Counted from the first letter of the stretch, positions 43,513 through 53,474 are shown. The stretch is DNA of 64,000 nt from Rhizobium sp. 007 (GCF_015353075.1 NZ_CP064188.1:2108001-2172000); one strand, 5' to 3'. Notes: a model not told the origin generated them from the sequence alone. Program-made: numbers and translations.

Positions 43513-44281
43513 ACAAATAAGAGGCGAATGTCCATGCCGAACCTCGAAAATGCGCATGCGGCAAGGCCTTCGGATCAGCCCCGCTCGTCATCGACCCTAA
43601 GAGCGGTATCTGCCCTGGCGGCAATCTTTCGGTAGCGGGTGGCTATGAGGTCGTCTTCAAACTCGAAGAGCTAGTGGGGCCATGAAAAAGCGTGGTTCTC
43701 GCCGTGGACCGGCAGCCTGCGAGCCATTCGTCCTTTGCCAGCAACCACGACGGTTGCGCCTGCCGCATGATCCCATCGCCCTACGGCGAGCAGGCGCTCC
43801 ACCGGATCATTGCCTCCCTTGACTGCGCGACAATTCACGCTGGCACGCCTGAGAGGAGCAAATCGTGATCCGCAAGGCTTGATCGGCAACCATTTCGCCT
43901 TCCGCCAGAACGACCGCGAGACACCGATTGAGCATGGCGGTTCTCATTGGCGAACGCGGCATCCCGCAAGGCCGTGTTGTCCAAGCTTGCGACTGATTTC
44001 GGGTTGCTCGATACCGCCTGTACGGGCTTGCAAGCCCAGCATCATGTGGCCGGCTTGCCGGAGTATTGGTCTGTGCGGCTCGGGCAGCCATGCGCGAGGC
44101 GGGCGTAACGATCGTCGAGAGCCCGAAGTCAGCGATGCTAACGGGCTGTTCAACCTCCACGAAGGAGCGCAGACGCCTGACCCTTGTCAATTACATTTTC
44201 TCGTGATTTGTTGGCAAACGAACGATCTGACACGGTATAAACAGACGGCAGACGTCCGCTTTCAGCACAGGGGAACCAACA
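43513..44281. other. Long intergenic or decayed region
   Basis: An open piece on the plus strand near 43555-43683 gives GKAFGSAPLVIDPKSGICPG and LSVAGGYEVVFKLEEL without a start, perhaps a gene relic. Other short pieces up to 44190 are not recognised. The end holds a candidate operator and the promoter of the ABC operon. Confidence 0.35.
44210..44223 (+). promoter_or_regulatory. Putative MarR operator, site 2 (weaker)
   Basis: GTTGGCAAACGAAC differs from site 1 at two positions. It lies 58 bases upstream of the substrate-binding protein gene. Confidence 0.35.
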
Positions 44282-45595
44282 ATGTCCAACAGCATTATCA
44301 AGCCCCAAAAGGGCATCTCCAGACGTTCGGTCTTGCAGGGAATGGGTGCTACCGCCGGTACCGGCCTGGCCTTGCAGGCGATGCCCGGCTTCGTTCGCTA
44401 CAGTCAGGCGGGCACGTCAGAGCCGGTGAAGATCGGCCTCCAGCTCCACCGTACCGGCATCGGCGCCTCCTACGGGCGCTGGTATGAGCGCGTGACGGCG
44501 GCTGCCGTAAAGGTAATCAATGACGGCGGCGGCATCAACGGCCGACCGGTCGAGGTCATCATCGAGGATGACGGCACCGATCCCAAGCGCGGCGCCGAAG
44601 TCCTCGAGAAATTCGCGACGCAGCACAAGGTCGACGTGGCGTACGGCACGCTCTTTTCGCATGTGGTAATCGGATCTGCGCCGCGCGCCGGCGAACTGAA
44701 GATGCCCTATGTCGTCGTCTCGGAGGGCCATCACGTAGCCTCCGGCAAGCTCAATCGCTATGTCTTCCAGCCGGGCATTACCGATGTACGTTCGCAGGTC
44801 ATCGCAATGGCGCCCTGGATTTCCAAGAATCTCGGCAAGAAGGTCACAATGATCTTCCCTGACTTTGCCTTCGGCCACGATCACCGCGATTATTTTTCCG
44901 AGGCGATCAAGGCGCAGGGCGGCGAGGTCGCGGGGCTCATCGCCATCCCTCCGACCGAATCCTCCTTCACCCGCTATCTGCCGCAGATCTCCTCCTCCAC
45001 CGAAGTGCTCTACCACGTCATGGTCGGCCCGGCGGTGCTCACCTTCGTCAAGGAGCTCGGTCAATTCTTTGGCTCCACCCGGCCGCAGATCTTCGGCTTC
45101 ATCGACAGCCTTGAGGCGGTTGACCTTGCGACGCCGCAGCTCGAATTCCTGGAAGGCACCTATTTCTGGGAAGGCAATCCGCGCTACGCCCAGAAGGACC
45201 AGACAGAGTACGACAAGTTCTACCGCGAGATGGTCGGCGTGGACGCCAATGGCGCCAGCGCCTCGGATCCCAAGGACATCTCGACCTATTCCCACATGTT
45301 CGGCTGCTGGGAGTCGCTCTTTGCCATCAAGCAGGCGATGGAAGCCAGCGGCTATGAGGGCCAGACGCCCAAGGACAAGCAGGGCTTCATCGAGGCCATG
45401 GAGGCGATCCAGAAATTCGATGAGGGCCGCGAACATCCGCAGGGCGACAAGATCTTCAACGGCAAGAACCACCAGTGCTACGGTCACCAGAACATTTCCA
45501 AGGTGACCGGCGGGCGCCTTGAACTCGTCCACAGGACGGCTATCGAGGACGGGCTCTACGAAGTCAGTGCCGACTACACGAAAATGTCCCTCTAG
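44282..45595 (+). CDS. ABC transporter substrate-binding protein, Liv/urea-amide type, Tat-exported
   Basis: A 437-residue type I periplasmic binding protein. The leader has a twin-arginine motif (ISRRSVLQGMGATAGTGLAL). The mature part begins near EPVKIGLQLHRTGIGASYG and contains AAAVKVINDGGGINGRPVEV and IIEDDGTDPKRGAEVLEKFA, the typical Peripla_BP_6 pattern. It would capture the ring compound or amide-like substrate degraded by the downstream enzymes. It heads a five-gene transporter operon. Confidence 0.88.
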   Translation: MSNSIIKPQKGISRRSVLQGMGATAGTGLALQAMPGFVRYSQAGTSEPVKIGLQLHRTGIGASYGRWYERVTAAAVKVINDGGGINGRPVEVIIEDDGTDPKRGAEVLEKFATQHKVDVAYGTLFSHVVIGSAPRAGELKMPYVVVSEGHHVASGKLNRYVFQPGITDVRSQVIAMAPWISKNLGKKVTMIFPDFAFGHDHRDYFSEAIKAQGGEVAGLIAIPPTESSFTRYLPQISSSTEVLYHVMVGPAVLTFVKELGQFFGSTRPQIFGFIDSLEAVDLATPQLEFLEGTYFWEGNPRYAQKDQTEYDKFYREMVGVDANGASASDPKDISTYSHMFGCWESLFAIKQAMEASGYEGQTPKDKQGFIEAMEAIQKFDEGREHPQGDKIFNGKNHQCYGHQNISKVTGGRLELVHRTAIEDGLYEVSADYTKMSL

Positions 45596-45610
45596 CCTCC
45601 AAAGGCTAAG

Positions 45611-45645
45611 GGCCGCGGCAGTTTAAGAGCAATCCCGTCGCGGCC
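45611..45645 (+). terminator. Hairpin between substrate-binding and permease genes
   Basis: GGCCGCG and CGCGGCC form a seven-base stem with a 21-base loop, 15 bases after the binding-protein stop. It is likely an attenuating or stabilising hairpin that lets the binding protein be made in excess. Confidence 0.4.
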
Positions 45646-45771
45646 GATTGTGCTCGGGTCCGGTCCGAGCCGCAAGGCGACGGGAGGGCCATACGTGCGG
45701 CGTTGCGCGGGGAGCTGGATTTGTGCATTCCCGAGCAAGGCGCTGGCATAACCCTTGCAGAGGACATAGTC

Positions 45772-46653
45772 GTGGATCTTGGCCCTTTTTTGCTGCTGGC
45801 AACACTCGAAGGCCTGCTACAGGCGGCGGTACTGACCCTGACGGCTCTCGGCTTGAGCCTGGTTTTCGGCGTCATGCGCATCGTCAACGTCGCGCATGGC
45901 GAATTCTACATGCTGGGCGCCGTCATTGCCTGGTGGACCGCATCGCTCTTGTCGTCCAATCCGGCTGCGGGTTTCTTTCTGGCGCTGGTCATCAGCCCGC
46001 TTTTGGTGGGCGCAATCGCCTATGCCTGCGAGCGGCTGATCCTAAAGCGGCTGGAATATGATCCGGAAGCGACGATCGTGGCCACCATCGGCATGCTCTA
46101 TGTCATCCAGCAGACGGTGCTGATCGCCTATGGCCCGGATGCGCGCCCGGTCGAGGCGCCCTTCTTCTTCCGCGTCCAGTTCCCGTGGTTCGGCTATTCC
46201 GGCTACAATCTCTTTGTCATAGCCGCCGCGATCGCGCTGCTCGGCATCTGCTGGTACATCCTTACAAAAACGCGGCTTGGCCTTATCATGCGGGCGACCC
46301 AGTTCGATCGCGAAACGGCGCAGGCCTTCGGGATCCCGGTCGGCAAGGTCTACGGTTATGTCTTCGCCGCCGGCGCCATGCTCGCTGCGATCGCGGCAGT
46401 ACTGATCGTGCCGATCCGGCAGGCGCATTACCTGATGGGTCTCGATCCGCTGCTGCTTTCCTTCATCGTCGTCATCATCGGCGGCCTCGGGAGCCTGCGC
46501 GGCACGGTCATCGCCGCGCTGATCATCGGCCTCAGCGACGGCGTCATCTCCGTCTTCTTCTCGCCGACGCTCGCCAAGATGATCTCGACGCTGTTGGTCG
46601 CGCTTGTCCTCGTCTTCAAACCCGAGGGCCTTTTCGGAGCGAGGGCACGATGA
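45772..46653 (+). CDS. ABC transporter permease, LivH type
   Basis: A 293-residue membrane protein with about eight helices: TALGLSLVFGVMRIVNVAHG and EFYMLGAVIAWW near the start are the LivH signature, and FDRETAQAFGIPVGKVYGYV followed by GGLGSLRGTVIAALIIGL is the coupling-region part. The GTG at 45772 after an AGAGGACA site is favoured over a TTG at 45703 because family similarity starts there. It overlaps the next permease by ATGA. Confidence 0.88.
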   Translation: MDLGPFLLLATLEGLLQAAVLTLTALGLSLVFGVMRIVNVAHGEFYMLGAVIAWWTASLLSSNPAAGFFLALVISPLLVGAIAYACERLILKRLEYDPEATIVATIGMLYVIQQTVLIAYGPDARPVEAPFFFRVQFPWFGYSGYNLFVIAAAIALLGICWYILTKTRLGLIMRATQFDRETAQAFGIPVGKVYGYVFAAGAMLAAIAAVLIVPIRQAHYLMGLDPLLLSFIVVIIGGLGSLRGTVIAALIIGLSDGVISVFFSPTLAKMISTLLVALVLVFKPEGLFGARAR

Positions 46654-47612
46654 CATCACCGAGCTTCATCAAGGCCGCCGGGCTTCATCTGCTTGTCATC
46701 ATGTCGCTCTTCGTTCTGCAGTTCGTCCTGCCGGCTTACCACCACCTGGCGATCGCTCGCATAATGGTGCTCGCAGTCTTTGCCATGGGCTATAACCTGC
46801 TCTTCGGCTATGCGGGGCTGCTCAGCCTTGGTCATGCACTTTTCTTCGCCGCCGGGCTCTACGGTGCGGGGCTCACGGCCTATCATCTCGGATGGAGCGT
46901 ACCGGCGGCATTTGTTGCCGGCACTGGCTCGGGCTTTCTCGCATCGCTGCTGATCGGGCTGATCGCGCTGAGAACCAGCGGCGTCGCCTTCATGATCGTC
47001 ACTATGATGTTCGCGCAGGTCGCATATCTCGCAAGCCTTTATTTTACCACCTATACCCGTGGCGACGAGGGTCTGGTGATGCCGGATGCAGCCCGCCGCT
47101 TCGAGCTATTCGGCGTAAGCTTCGATCTCACCGATCCCACCGTCCGTTACAATATCGCGCTGGCGCTGCTGACGCTGACGACCGTCGTCATCTTCGCCAT
47201 TGTTCGCGGAACGACCGGCCGCACATTGATCGCGATCCGCGAAAACGAGCCGCGCACCCTAATGCTCGGCTACGACACGTTCCGGATCAAGCTGAAGGCG
47301 CTGGTGATCTCCGGCACGCTCTCTGCGATGGCAGGCTCGGCCTATGCACTACTCTTTGCCTATGTCGGCTCGTCCTTCGCCTCGATCCAATATTCGATCG
47401 ACGCGCTGCTCTTCACTTTGCTCGGCGGCGCAGGCACGGTTCTCGGGCCGCTGCTCGGCACCATCGCCATGTTCTACATGATCGATATCGCCAGCGAATA
47501 CACCGCCGCCTACCTGCTAGTAACCGGTCTGGCGCTAATCGCACTGGTGCTGTTCTTCCCGAAGGGCATTGTCGGGACCATCCGCGAAAGGTGGGTATCA
47601 TGGCTGCCTTGA
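46650..47612 (+). CDS. ABC transporter permease, LivM type
   Basis: A 320-residue permease with the LivM marks AMGYNLLFGYAGLLSLGHAL and FFAAGLYGAG, then RTLIAIRENEPRTLMLGYDT and LFTLLGGAGTVLGPLLGT. It starts within the LivH stop (ATGA) and overlaps the ATPase gene by 13 bases, so translation is coupled. Confidence 0.9.
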   Translation: MTSPSFIKAAGLHLLVIMSLFVLQFVLPAYHHLAIARIMVLAVFAMGYNLLFGYAGLLSLGHALFFAAGLYGAGLTAYHLGWSVPAAFVAGTGSGFLASLLIGLIALRTSGVAFMIVTMMFAQVAYLASLYFTTYTRGDEGLVMPDAARRFELFGVSFDLTDPTVRYNIALALLTLTTVVIFAIVRGTTGRTLIAIRENEPRTLMLGYDTFRIKLKALVISGTLSAMAGSAYALLFAYVGSSFASIQYSIDALLFTLLGGAGTVLGPLLGTIAMFYMIDIASEYTAAYLLVTGLALIALVLFFPKGIVGTIRERWVSWLP

Positions 47613-48343
47613 CGTTACTCAGCACCAAGGGCCTGTGTCGGAATTTCGGAGGGCTGAAAGCGGTCCAGAATGTTGATTTCGAGATGGAGGTCGGCGAGAT
47701 CCGCGCGATCATCGGCCCGAACGGGGCCGGCAAAACGACCTTCGTCTCGCTGCTCTCCGGCCGTATCGCCCCGAGCAAAGGCAGCGTCGAATTCCTCGGC
47801 CGCGATATCACGCGCGAACCCGCCTTCAAGCGCGTACGCCAGGGTATCGCCTATACGTTTCAGATCACCAGCGTCTACTCGAAACTCAGTGCTTACGAAA
47901 ACGTCGCGCTCTCTGCCCAGAGCGCACTCAGCCGCGTGAAAGAGCCATTCGCGCGGCTACACAGCGAACAGATTGCCGAGCGGGTCGATTTCGCGCTGCG
48001 GCGCGTCGGACTTCAGGATCGTGCAGCCGCCAGGGCCGGCGAACTTTCCTACGGCCATCAACGGCTTCTGGAGGTCGCGATGGGCCTTGCCCTCGAACCG
48101 AAACTGCTGATACTCGACGAGCCTACCCAAGGGCTCTCCGACGGCGAGATCGAGAATTTCTGCGCCCTCGTCCGCGAGATCGCGGAAACTGCGACGATCC
48201 TCCTGATCGAGCACAACATGCCCGTCGTCATGCAGCTTGCCGATACGATCACCGTGCTCAACGCTGGCGAGATCCTCGCCAGCGGCACGCCGGAAGTCAT
48301 CCGTGCCAATCCCGCCGTGCAGGCGGCCTATCTGGGATCCTGA
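47600..48343 (+). CDS. ABC transporter ATP-binding protein, LivG type
   Basis: A 247-residue ATPase: Walker A GPNGAGKTTFVSLLSG, signature LSYGHQRLLEVAMGLALEPK, Walker B LLILDEPTQGL and the H-loop LLIEHNMPVVM. It powers the Liv-type permease. The start at 47600 is inside the LivM 3' end. It is followed three bases later by the second ATPase. Confidence 0.92.
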   Translation: MAALTLLSTKGLCRNFGGLKAVQNVDFEMEVGEIRAIIGPNGAGKTTFVSLLSGRIAPSKGSVEFLGRDITREPAFKRVRQGIAYTFQITSVYSKLSAYENVALSAQSALSRVKEPFARLHSEQIAERVDFALRRVGLQDRAAARAGELSYGHQRLLEVAMGLALEPKLLILDEPTQGLSDGEIENFCALVREIAETATILLIEHNMPVVMQLADTITVLNAGEILASGTPEVIRANPAVQAAYLGS

Positions 48344-48346
48344 CCC

Positions 48347-49045
48347 ATGCTGACTGTTACCGGGCTGAACGTCTATCACGGCACCAGCCAGACGCTGAAG
48401 GATTTCTCTCTATCGGTCGGTGCCGGCGAGGTGCTCTGCCTGCTCGGCCGCAACGGCGCCGGCAAGACAACCGCGCTGAAGGCGATCATGGGTCTCCTGC
48501 CGGCGCGTTCCGGCAGCATCAAGCTTGCCGGTACGGAACTGAATGCCCTTCCCGCTCATGAAGTGCCAAGGCACGGCATCGGCTACGTGCCGCAGGGCCG
48601 GCGGCTCTTTTCGGAGCTTACCGTCCGGGACAATCTCGAGATCGGGCTGATGACGCGCAAGACCTCGCGCGATATTCTCGAGCAAGCACTGACCTTCTTT
48701 CCCCGCTTGCGCGAGCGGCTCAATCAGGTCTCGGGAACGCTTTCCGGTGGCGAGCAGCAGATGCTCGCGACGGCACGCGCCCTCTGCATCGATCCGTCTG
48801 TGATCATGCTGGACGAGCCGACCGAGGGGTTGATGCCCTCGATGATCGCCGCCATCCGCGATGTGGTGCTAAGGCTGCGCGACCAGGGCAAGGCGATCCT
48901 GCTGGTCGAGCAGCGCGTCGATGCCGTGCTGTCGGTCGCCGATCGCGTGTCCTTCGTGGAGAACGGCCGGGTTCAGGCGACGGTTCCGGTCGACGAGCTT
49001 CGTGGCAACCCGCATCTGCTCGACAGATATGTCGGGATCGCCTGA
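48347..49045 (+). CDS. ABC transporter ATP-binding protein, LivF type
   Basis: A 232-residue ATPase: GRNGAGKTTALKAIMGLLPA, the LivF-type GIGYVPQGRRLFSELTVRDN, signature LSGGEQQMLATARAL and VIMLDEPTEGLMPSM. It is the last gene of the transporter operon and converges with the MarR gene, the stops being two bases apart. Confidence 0.92.
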   Translation: MLTVTGLNVYHGTSQTLKDFSLSVGAGEVLCLLGRNGAGKTTALKAIMGLLPARSGSIKLAGTELNALPAHEVPRHGIGYVPQGRRLFSELTVRDNLEIGLMTRKTSRDILEQALTFFPRLRERLNQVSGTLSGGEQQMLATARALCIDPSVIMLDEPTEGLMPSMIAAIRDVVLRLRDQGKAILLVEQRVDAVLSVADRVSFVENGRVQATVPVDELRGNPHLLDRYVGIA

Positions 49046-49047
49046 CC

Positions 49048-49527
49048 TCAGCAGATCTTGCGCAGCAGCTCCAGCAGCATCAGCCGCTCGCCCGCCGTCA
49101 GCGGGCTCAGCGTCTTTTCCGAAACCGAAAGCGCTGCAACGACATTGTGCGAGATCGCTTCGAGCCCGTCTTCGGTCAGCGACAGGACGAGCCGGCGCGC
49201 GTCGTTGCTGTCCGGCAGGGTGCTGACGAAGCCGCGCTTGACCAGCCTATCGACAACTCCCTTGATGGTCGCCGCGTCCATCGCTGTTTCCCGGCCAAGC
49301 CTATTTTGCGAGCAGGGCTGGATTTCCTTGAGCTTGGTCAGCGCCGCCCATTGCGTCGTCGTCAGCTTATCGTTGATAAGGCTCGCGAAGATCGCCACGT
49401 GGCGTTGGTTCGCCTGGCGGAGAAAAAATCCGATCTGTTCGTGCAGTACGTAGTCGCGCGGCGCCTCTGGTGCGATCGACGCTGCTTTTTTTTCTCTCTT
49501 CTCCGCCACGGCTCGGCCTTCTCGCAT
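49048..49527 (-). CDS. MarR-family regulator of the N-heterocycle cluster
   Basis: A 159-residue winged-helix protein: HEQIGFFLRQANQRHVAIFA, TTTQWAALTKLKEIQPCSQN, the recognition helix region MDAATIKGVVDRLVKRGFVS and the wing PDSNDARRLVLSLTEDG. It lies between the transporter operon and the divergent hydroxylase operon, with a candidate operator directly upstream of its own gene and another before the hydroxylase genes. It probably represses all of them until substrate binds. The ATG at 49527 is chosen; the frame is open to 49674. Confidence 0.85.
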   Translation of the reverse strand: MREGRAVAEKREKKAASIAPEAPRDYVLHEQIGFFLRQANQRHVAIFASLINDKLTTTQWAALTKLKEIQPCSQNRLGRETAMDAATIKGVVDRLVKRGFVSTLPDSNDARRLVLSLTEDGLEAISHNVVAALSVSEKTLSPLTAGERLMLLELLRKIC

Positions 49528-49545
49528 TTTTTCTCTTAAATTTTG

Positions 49546-49559
49546 CCTGTATACAAATG
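49546..49559 (-). promoter_or_regulatory. Putative MarR operator, site 3 (autoregulatory)
   Basis: On the minus strand the sequence CATTTGTATACAGG keeps the left half of the shared palindrome. It is 18 bases upstream of the MarR start. Confidence 0.5.
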
Positions 49560-49795
49560 AACTGCGGGCAACGTTCGATGCGATTGACCGTCTCCTCGGC
49601 ACCTGATTTTCCGAATTTAGCCGAATTGCCCGTTTGACGTTATGCGACAACGTGGTGACAAAGGAAAGCCCCATCGGGAAATCCGCCGTAACACAGGGCG
49701 TAAATCATTGTAGTAACGCCCATATTCATCCCGTCAAGCTTGGGGGCATCACTCCAAAAGCGCGCTTGACAGCGTAGGGATGTCATCCGATACTT

Positions 49796-49809
49796 ATTCG
49801 TATACAAAT
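49796..49809 (-). promoter_or_regulatory. Putative MarR operator, site 4 (best match)
   Basis: On the minus strand ATTTGTATACGAAT, within an 18-base near-perfect palindrome (TTATTCGTATACAAATAA at 49794-49811). It lies 18 bases before the hydroxylase FAD-subunit start. Confidence 0.6.
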
Positions 49810-49827
49810 AAAAAATTGGGAACAGAG

Positions 49828-50679
49828 ATGCGCTATTACACTCCGCGGAGCTGCGAGGAGGCCGTCGCGATTCTCGCATCTGGCCAGCATGACGTGCTAG
49901 CCGGCGGCACCGACTATTACCCTGCCCTTCGCGACCGCCCGGCGACGCGCGATCTGATCGATATTTCCCGTATTGACGAGCTTCGTACAATCCGAAGGGA
50001 AGGCGATGGCTGGCGCCTCGGTGCGGTCACCACCTGGAGCGATGTGGCTCGCGCAAACCTTCCCCCACTCTTCCATGGCCTGCAGGCTGCCGCTCGCGAA
50101 GTGGGTGCGCTGCAGGTTCAGAACGCCGGTACGATCGGCGGCAACATCTGCAACGCTTCACCGGCCGCCGATGGCGTGCCGCCGCTTTTGACGCTCGACG
50201 CCGAGGTCGAAATTGCCTCATGCGAGGGGCGGCGCACCGTTCCATTGTCTGCCTTCATAACGGGCGTTCGCAGGACTGTTATGCGCCCCGGCGAACTGGT
50301 AACTGCCATCCTCGTGCCGCACCGGAACGCCGCTTCCGCCTTCCTCAAGCTCGGTGCCCGCAGATATCTGGTGATCTCCATCGCCATGGTTGCCGTTCTG
50401 CTCGAAGCCGACGGGTCGGGCCGCGTCGCGCGGGCGAGAATCGCCGTCGGTGCCTGCTCGCCGATCGCCCGCCGCATAAAGGCACTGGAGAGCGAGCTTG
50501 CGGGCCAGCCGATGAACGGCGAGATCCTGGCGTCAGTCGTCGAACTGCGCCACCTTTCCGTCCTTTCGCCGATCGACGACGTCCGCGCCGATCGCGCCTA
50601 TCGGCTCGAAGCAGCAACAGAGCTGCTCCGCCGCGCTTTGCGCGCTGCGCTTGCGACAGCCTGGGAGCTTGCGGCATGA
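49828..50679 (+). CDS. Molybdenum hydroxylase FAD-binding subunit (xanthine dehydrogenase/CoxM type)
   Basis: A 283-residue flavoprotein: MRYYTPRSCEEAVAILASGQ, VLAGGTDYYPALRD, VQNAGTIGGNICNASPAADG (the FAD-binding TxGGN motif) and RRYLVISIAMVAVLLEADGS. It passes electrons from the iron-sulfur centres of the partner subunit to NAD or another acceptor. The ATG at 49828 is where homology begins. It overlaps the next gene by ATGA. Confidence 0.9.
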   Translation: MRYYTPRSCEEAVAILASGQHDVLAGGTDYYPALRDRPATRDLIDISRIDELRTIRREGDGWRLGAVTTWSDVARANLPPLFHGLQAAAREVGALQVQNAGTIGGNICNASPAADGVPPLLTLDAEVEIASCEGRRTVPLSAFITGVRRTVMRPGELVTAILVPHRNAASAFLKLGARRYLVISIAMVAVLLEADGSGRVARARIAVGACSPIARRIKALESELAGQPMNGEILASVVELRHLSVLSPIDDVRADRAYRLEAATELLRRALRAALATAWELAA

Positions 50680-53462
50680 ACCAGATCGCTGAAGCCAAGA
50701 TCGCGGCGAATGCCGTTGCAGTTAATTTCACCCTCGACGGCGAAGCCGTCGCTGCCCATGTCCATCCCGCGCGCCGGCTTTCCGAAACGCTGCGCGAGGA
50801 ATTCGGCTGCAAGGACGTCAAGATCGGCTGCAACGCCGGCGACTGCGGCGCCTGCACCGTACTACTCGACGGCGAGCCCGTCTGCTCATGCACCACAGCG
50901 TCGGCGCAGGCCAATGGCCGTGCGGTCGAGACGCTGCGTGGGCTTGTCGACACGGATGCGGTCGCAAAAGGTCTCGCCGAAGCCTTCCAGCGGCACGGCG
51001 CCGCCCAGTGCGGCATCTGCACGCCGGGCATAATCGTTACGGCAACCGCGCTGCTGCGCTCCTGTACGCAGCTGAACGAGACCGTTGTTCAAGATGCGCT
51101 CGGCGGCGTGCTGTGCCGCTGCACCGGTTACCGCAAGATCATCGACGCGATCCTGGATGCCGGCGGCGCGCTCGCAAGACCCGCAACGCTAACCGAGGGC
51201 GGCGTCGGCGCGGCGATTGCCCGCATCGACGGGCTTGCAAAGGTCATGGGCCACGAGGCCTTCGGCGATGATGTTGCACCCAACGATGCGCGGTCGCTTC
51301 GCGTCATCCGCTCGCCTTATCCGCATGCGGCTTTCGCTTTCGGCGATCTGAAGGCCTGGCGCGACGCCAATCCCGGTGTTGAGCTGGTGCTGACGGCCAA
51401 AGACATTCCCGGCAAGAACTGCTTCGGCGTCATCCCGCCCTTTGCCGACCAGCCGGTCTTTGCCGAGGGAGTCGCGCGCTTCCGGGGCGAGGCCGTCGCG
51501 GCCGTTGTCGGTGAGGCGAACGCGATCGCCGCACTCGATCTCGAGTGTTTCCCGATCGCCTGGGAAGAGCGCAAGCCGGCAATGACTGTCGCAGAAGCGC
51601 TTTTGCCGGAGGCAGCCGTCCTCCACGGGAACCGCGCGGGCAACGTGATGTGCAGCGGTTTCGTCAAGCGTGGGGATGTCGAAGCCGGCTTCACCGCCGC
51701 CGACATCGTCATCGAGGGCGATTTTGCAACCGGTTTCGTCGAACACGCCTATATCGAGCCGGAAGCCGGCTATGCTATCCGCATTGGCAATCGGTTGGAA
51801 ATCTATGGCTGCACGCAGGCACCCTTCATGGACCGCGACAGCATAGCCGAGATCATGGGGCTGTCGCCGGAGGCCGTGCGCGTGGTGCCTTCGGCCTGCG
51901 GCGGTGGCTTCGGCTCCAAGCTCGATCTTTCCATCCAGCCCTATATCGGTCTTGCCGCCTGGCTCACCAACCGGCCGGTGCGCATGGCCTATTCCCGCAC
52001 CGAATCCATGCAGTCCACCACAAAGCGCCACCCCAGCGAGATCACGATCCGCATCGGTGCGACGCGAGACGGAAAGATCACTGCGCTTGAGTTCAACGGC
52101 GATTTCAACACCGGCGCCTATGCCTCCTGGGGGCCGACGGTCGCCAACCGCGTGCCGGTGCACGCCTCCGGCCCCTACTTCATCGAGAACTATCGCGCAC
52201 GGAGCAGGGCGATCCACACGCACTGTCCGCCATCCGGCGCCTTCCGCGGATTCGGCGTGCCGCAGGCGGCAGTGGCACAGGAGTCCCTGCTCGACGAACT
52301 GGCGCTGAAGCTTGGCATGGACCGCCTGGAACTGCGCCGGCTTAACGCACTCGACAACGGCCAGCCGACGGTAACGGGCCAGATCTTCGACAAGGGCGTC
52401 GGCATCGGCGCCTGTCTGGAGGCCCTGCAACCGGCCTGGGATCGCGCCGTCGCGGAAGCAAAGGATCTCAACGCCGAAGCCGCGCGTTCCGGCAGCCCGT
52501 TGCGCTGGGGCATCGGCATCGCGTCCGGCTGGTACGGCTGCGGCAACACCTCGCTGCCCAATCCCTCGATCATCAAAGCCGGCATTCGCGCCGATGGCAC
52601 CATCGTCCTGCACCAGGGCGCAACCGATATCGGCCAGGGTTCGAACACCGTTATCGCCCAGATTTTCGCGACCACGCTGGGTGTGCCTGTCTCTGCCTGC
52701 ATGCTCGTCGGCCCGGATACCGACCTGACGCCCGATGCCGGCAAGACCTCCGCCTCCCGACAGACCTATGTTTCTGGCAATGCGGCTAGGCTTTGTGGCG
52801 AAGCGCTGAGAACACAGATCCTAAGGCTCGGCAATGTCTCGGGCGATGCCGAGATTAAGATCGGCAACGGCGTCATCCGCCTCGCCGACGGCGAGGTGCG
52901 CCGGACGGTTCACCTTGGCGAAGCCCTGCCTGCCGACGCGGACGGCTACGTCCTCATGGCCGAGGAAAGCTACGACCCGCCGACAAGACCGCTCGACGAG
53001 AACGGCCAGGGCGATCCCTACGCGGTCTTCGGCTATGCCGCGCAACTGGTCGAACTCAGTGTCGACATGGCGCTCGGCACGGTTAAGCTGCGGAAGTTCA
53101 CCGCCGCCCATGACGTCGGCAGGGCCATCAACCCGCTGCTGATCGAGGGACAGATCCAGGGCGGCATCGCTCAGGGTGTGGGTTTTGCGCTGATGGAGGA
53201 ATTCGTTCCGGGACGCACCGAGAACCTGCACGATTACCTCATCCCGACCTTCGGCGACATTCCGCCCGTCGAGACCCTGATCGTCGAGGTCGAGGACGGC
53301 CATGGGCCTTACGGCGCCAAGGGGCTCGGGGAGCATGTACTGATCCCGACTGCGCCGGCGATCCTCAACGCAATCCGCGATGCTGCGGGCGTGCGCATCC
53401 ACCACCTGCCAGCGACGCCGGCGAAGGTGATGGCGGCGATCCGCACCGTAGTGAAGAACTGA
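50676..53462 (+). CDS. Molybdenum hydroxylase, fused 2Fe-2S and molybdopterin subunit
   Basis: A 928-residue fusion. Residues 1-165 form the small subunit with two 2Fe-2S sites (GCKDVKIGCNAGDCGACTVL, then AAQCGICTPGIIV and GVLCRCTGYRKIID). The rest is the large subunit: QAPFMDRDSIAEIMGLSPEA, CGGGFGSKLDLSIQPY, GAFRGFGVPQAA, TDIGQGSNTVIAQI and the active-site glutamate in GAKGLGEHVLIPTAPA. It should hydroxylate an N-heteroaromatic ring with water, for example nicotinate to 6-hydroxynicotinate. It is followed 12 bases later by the reductase gene. Confidence 0.9.
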   Translation: MNQIAEAKIAANAVAVNFTLDGEAVAAHVHPARRLSETLREEFGCKDVKIGCNAGDCGACTVLLDGEPVCSCTTASAQANGRAVETLRGLVDTDAVAKGLAEAFQRHGAAQCGICTPGIIVTATALLRSCTQLNETVVQDALGGVLCRCTGYRKIIDAILDAGGALARPATLTEGGVGAAIARIDGLAKVMGHEAFGDDVAPNDARSLRVIRSPYPHAAFAFGDLKAWRDANPGVELVLTAKDIPGKNCFGVIPPFADQPVFAEGVARFRGEAVAAVVGEANAIAALDLECFPIAWEERKPAMTVAEALLPEAAVLHGNRAGNVMCSGFVKRGDVEAGFTAADIVIEGDFATGFVEHAYIEPEAGYAIRIGNRLEIYGCTQAPFMDRDSIAEIMGLSPEAVRVVPSACGGGFGSKLDLSIQPYIGLAAWLTNRPVRMAYSRTESMQSTTKRHPSEITIRIGATRDGKITALEFNGDFNTGAYASWGPTVANRVPVHASGPYFIENYRARSRAIHTHCPPSGAFRGFGVPQAAVAQESLLDELALKLGMDRLELRRLNALDNGQPTVTGQIFDKGVGIGACLEALQPAWDRAVAEAKDLNAEAARSGSPLRWGIGIASGWYGCGNTSLPNPSIIKAGIRADGTIVLHQGATDIGQGSNTVIAQIFATTLGVPVSACMLVGPDTDLTPDAGKTSASRQTYVSGNAARLCGEALRTQILRLGNVSGDAEIKIGNGVIRLADGEVRRTVHLGEALPADADGYVLMAEESYDPPTRPLDENGQGDPYAVFGYAAQLVELSVDMALGTVKLRKFTAAHDVGRAINPLLIEGQIQGGIAQGVGFALMEEFVPGRTENLHDYLIPTFGDIPPVETLIVEVEDGHGPYGAKGLGEHVLIPTAPAILNAIRDAAGVRIHHLPATPAKVMAAIRTVVKN

Positions 53463-53474
53463 CGGGAAATCCCA

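Noticed and set aside
44417..45532. Open frame of 371 codons on the minus strand
   Set aside because: Antisense to the Liv-type binding protein, which has clear family motifs and a Tat signal.
51189..52613. Long open frame of 474 codons on the minus strand
   Set aside because: Antisense to the conserved molybdenum hydroxylase gene; low-complexity Gly/Asp/Arg composition and no plausible start context.
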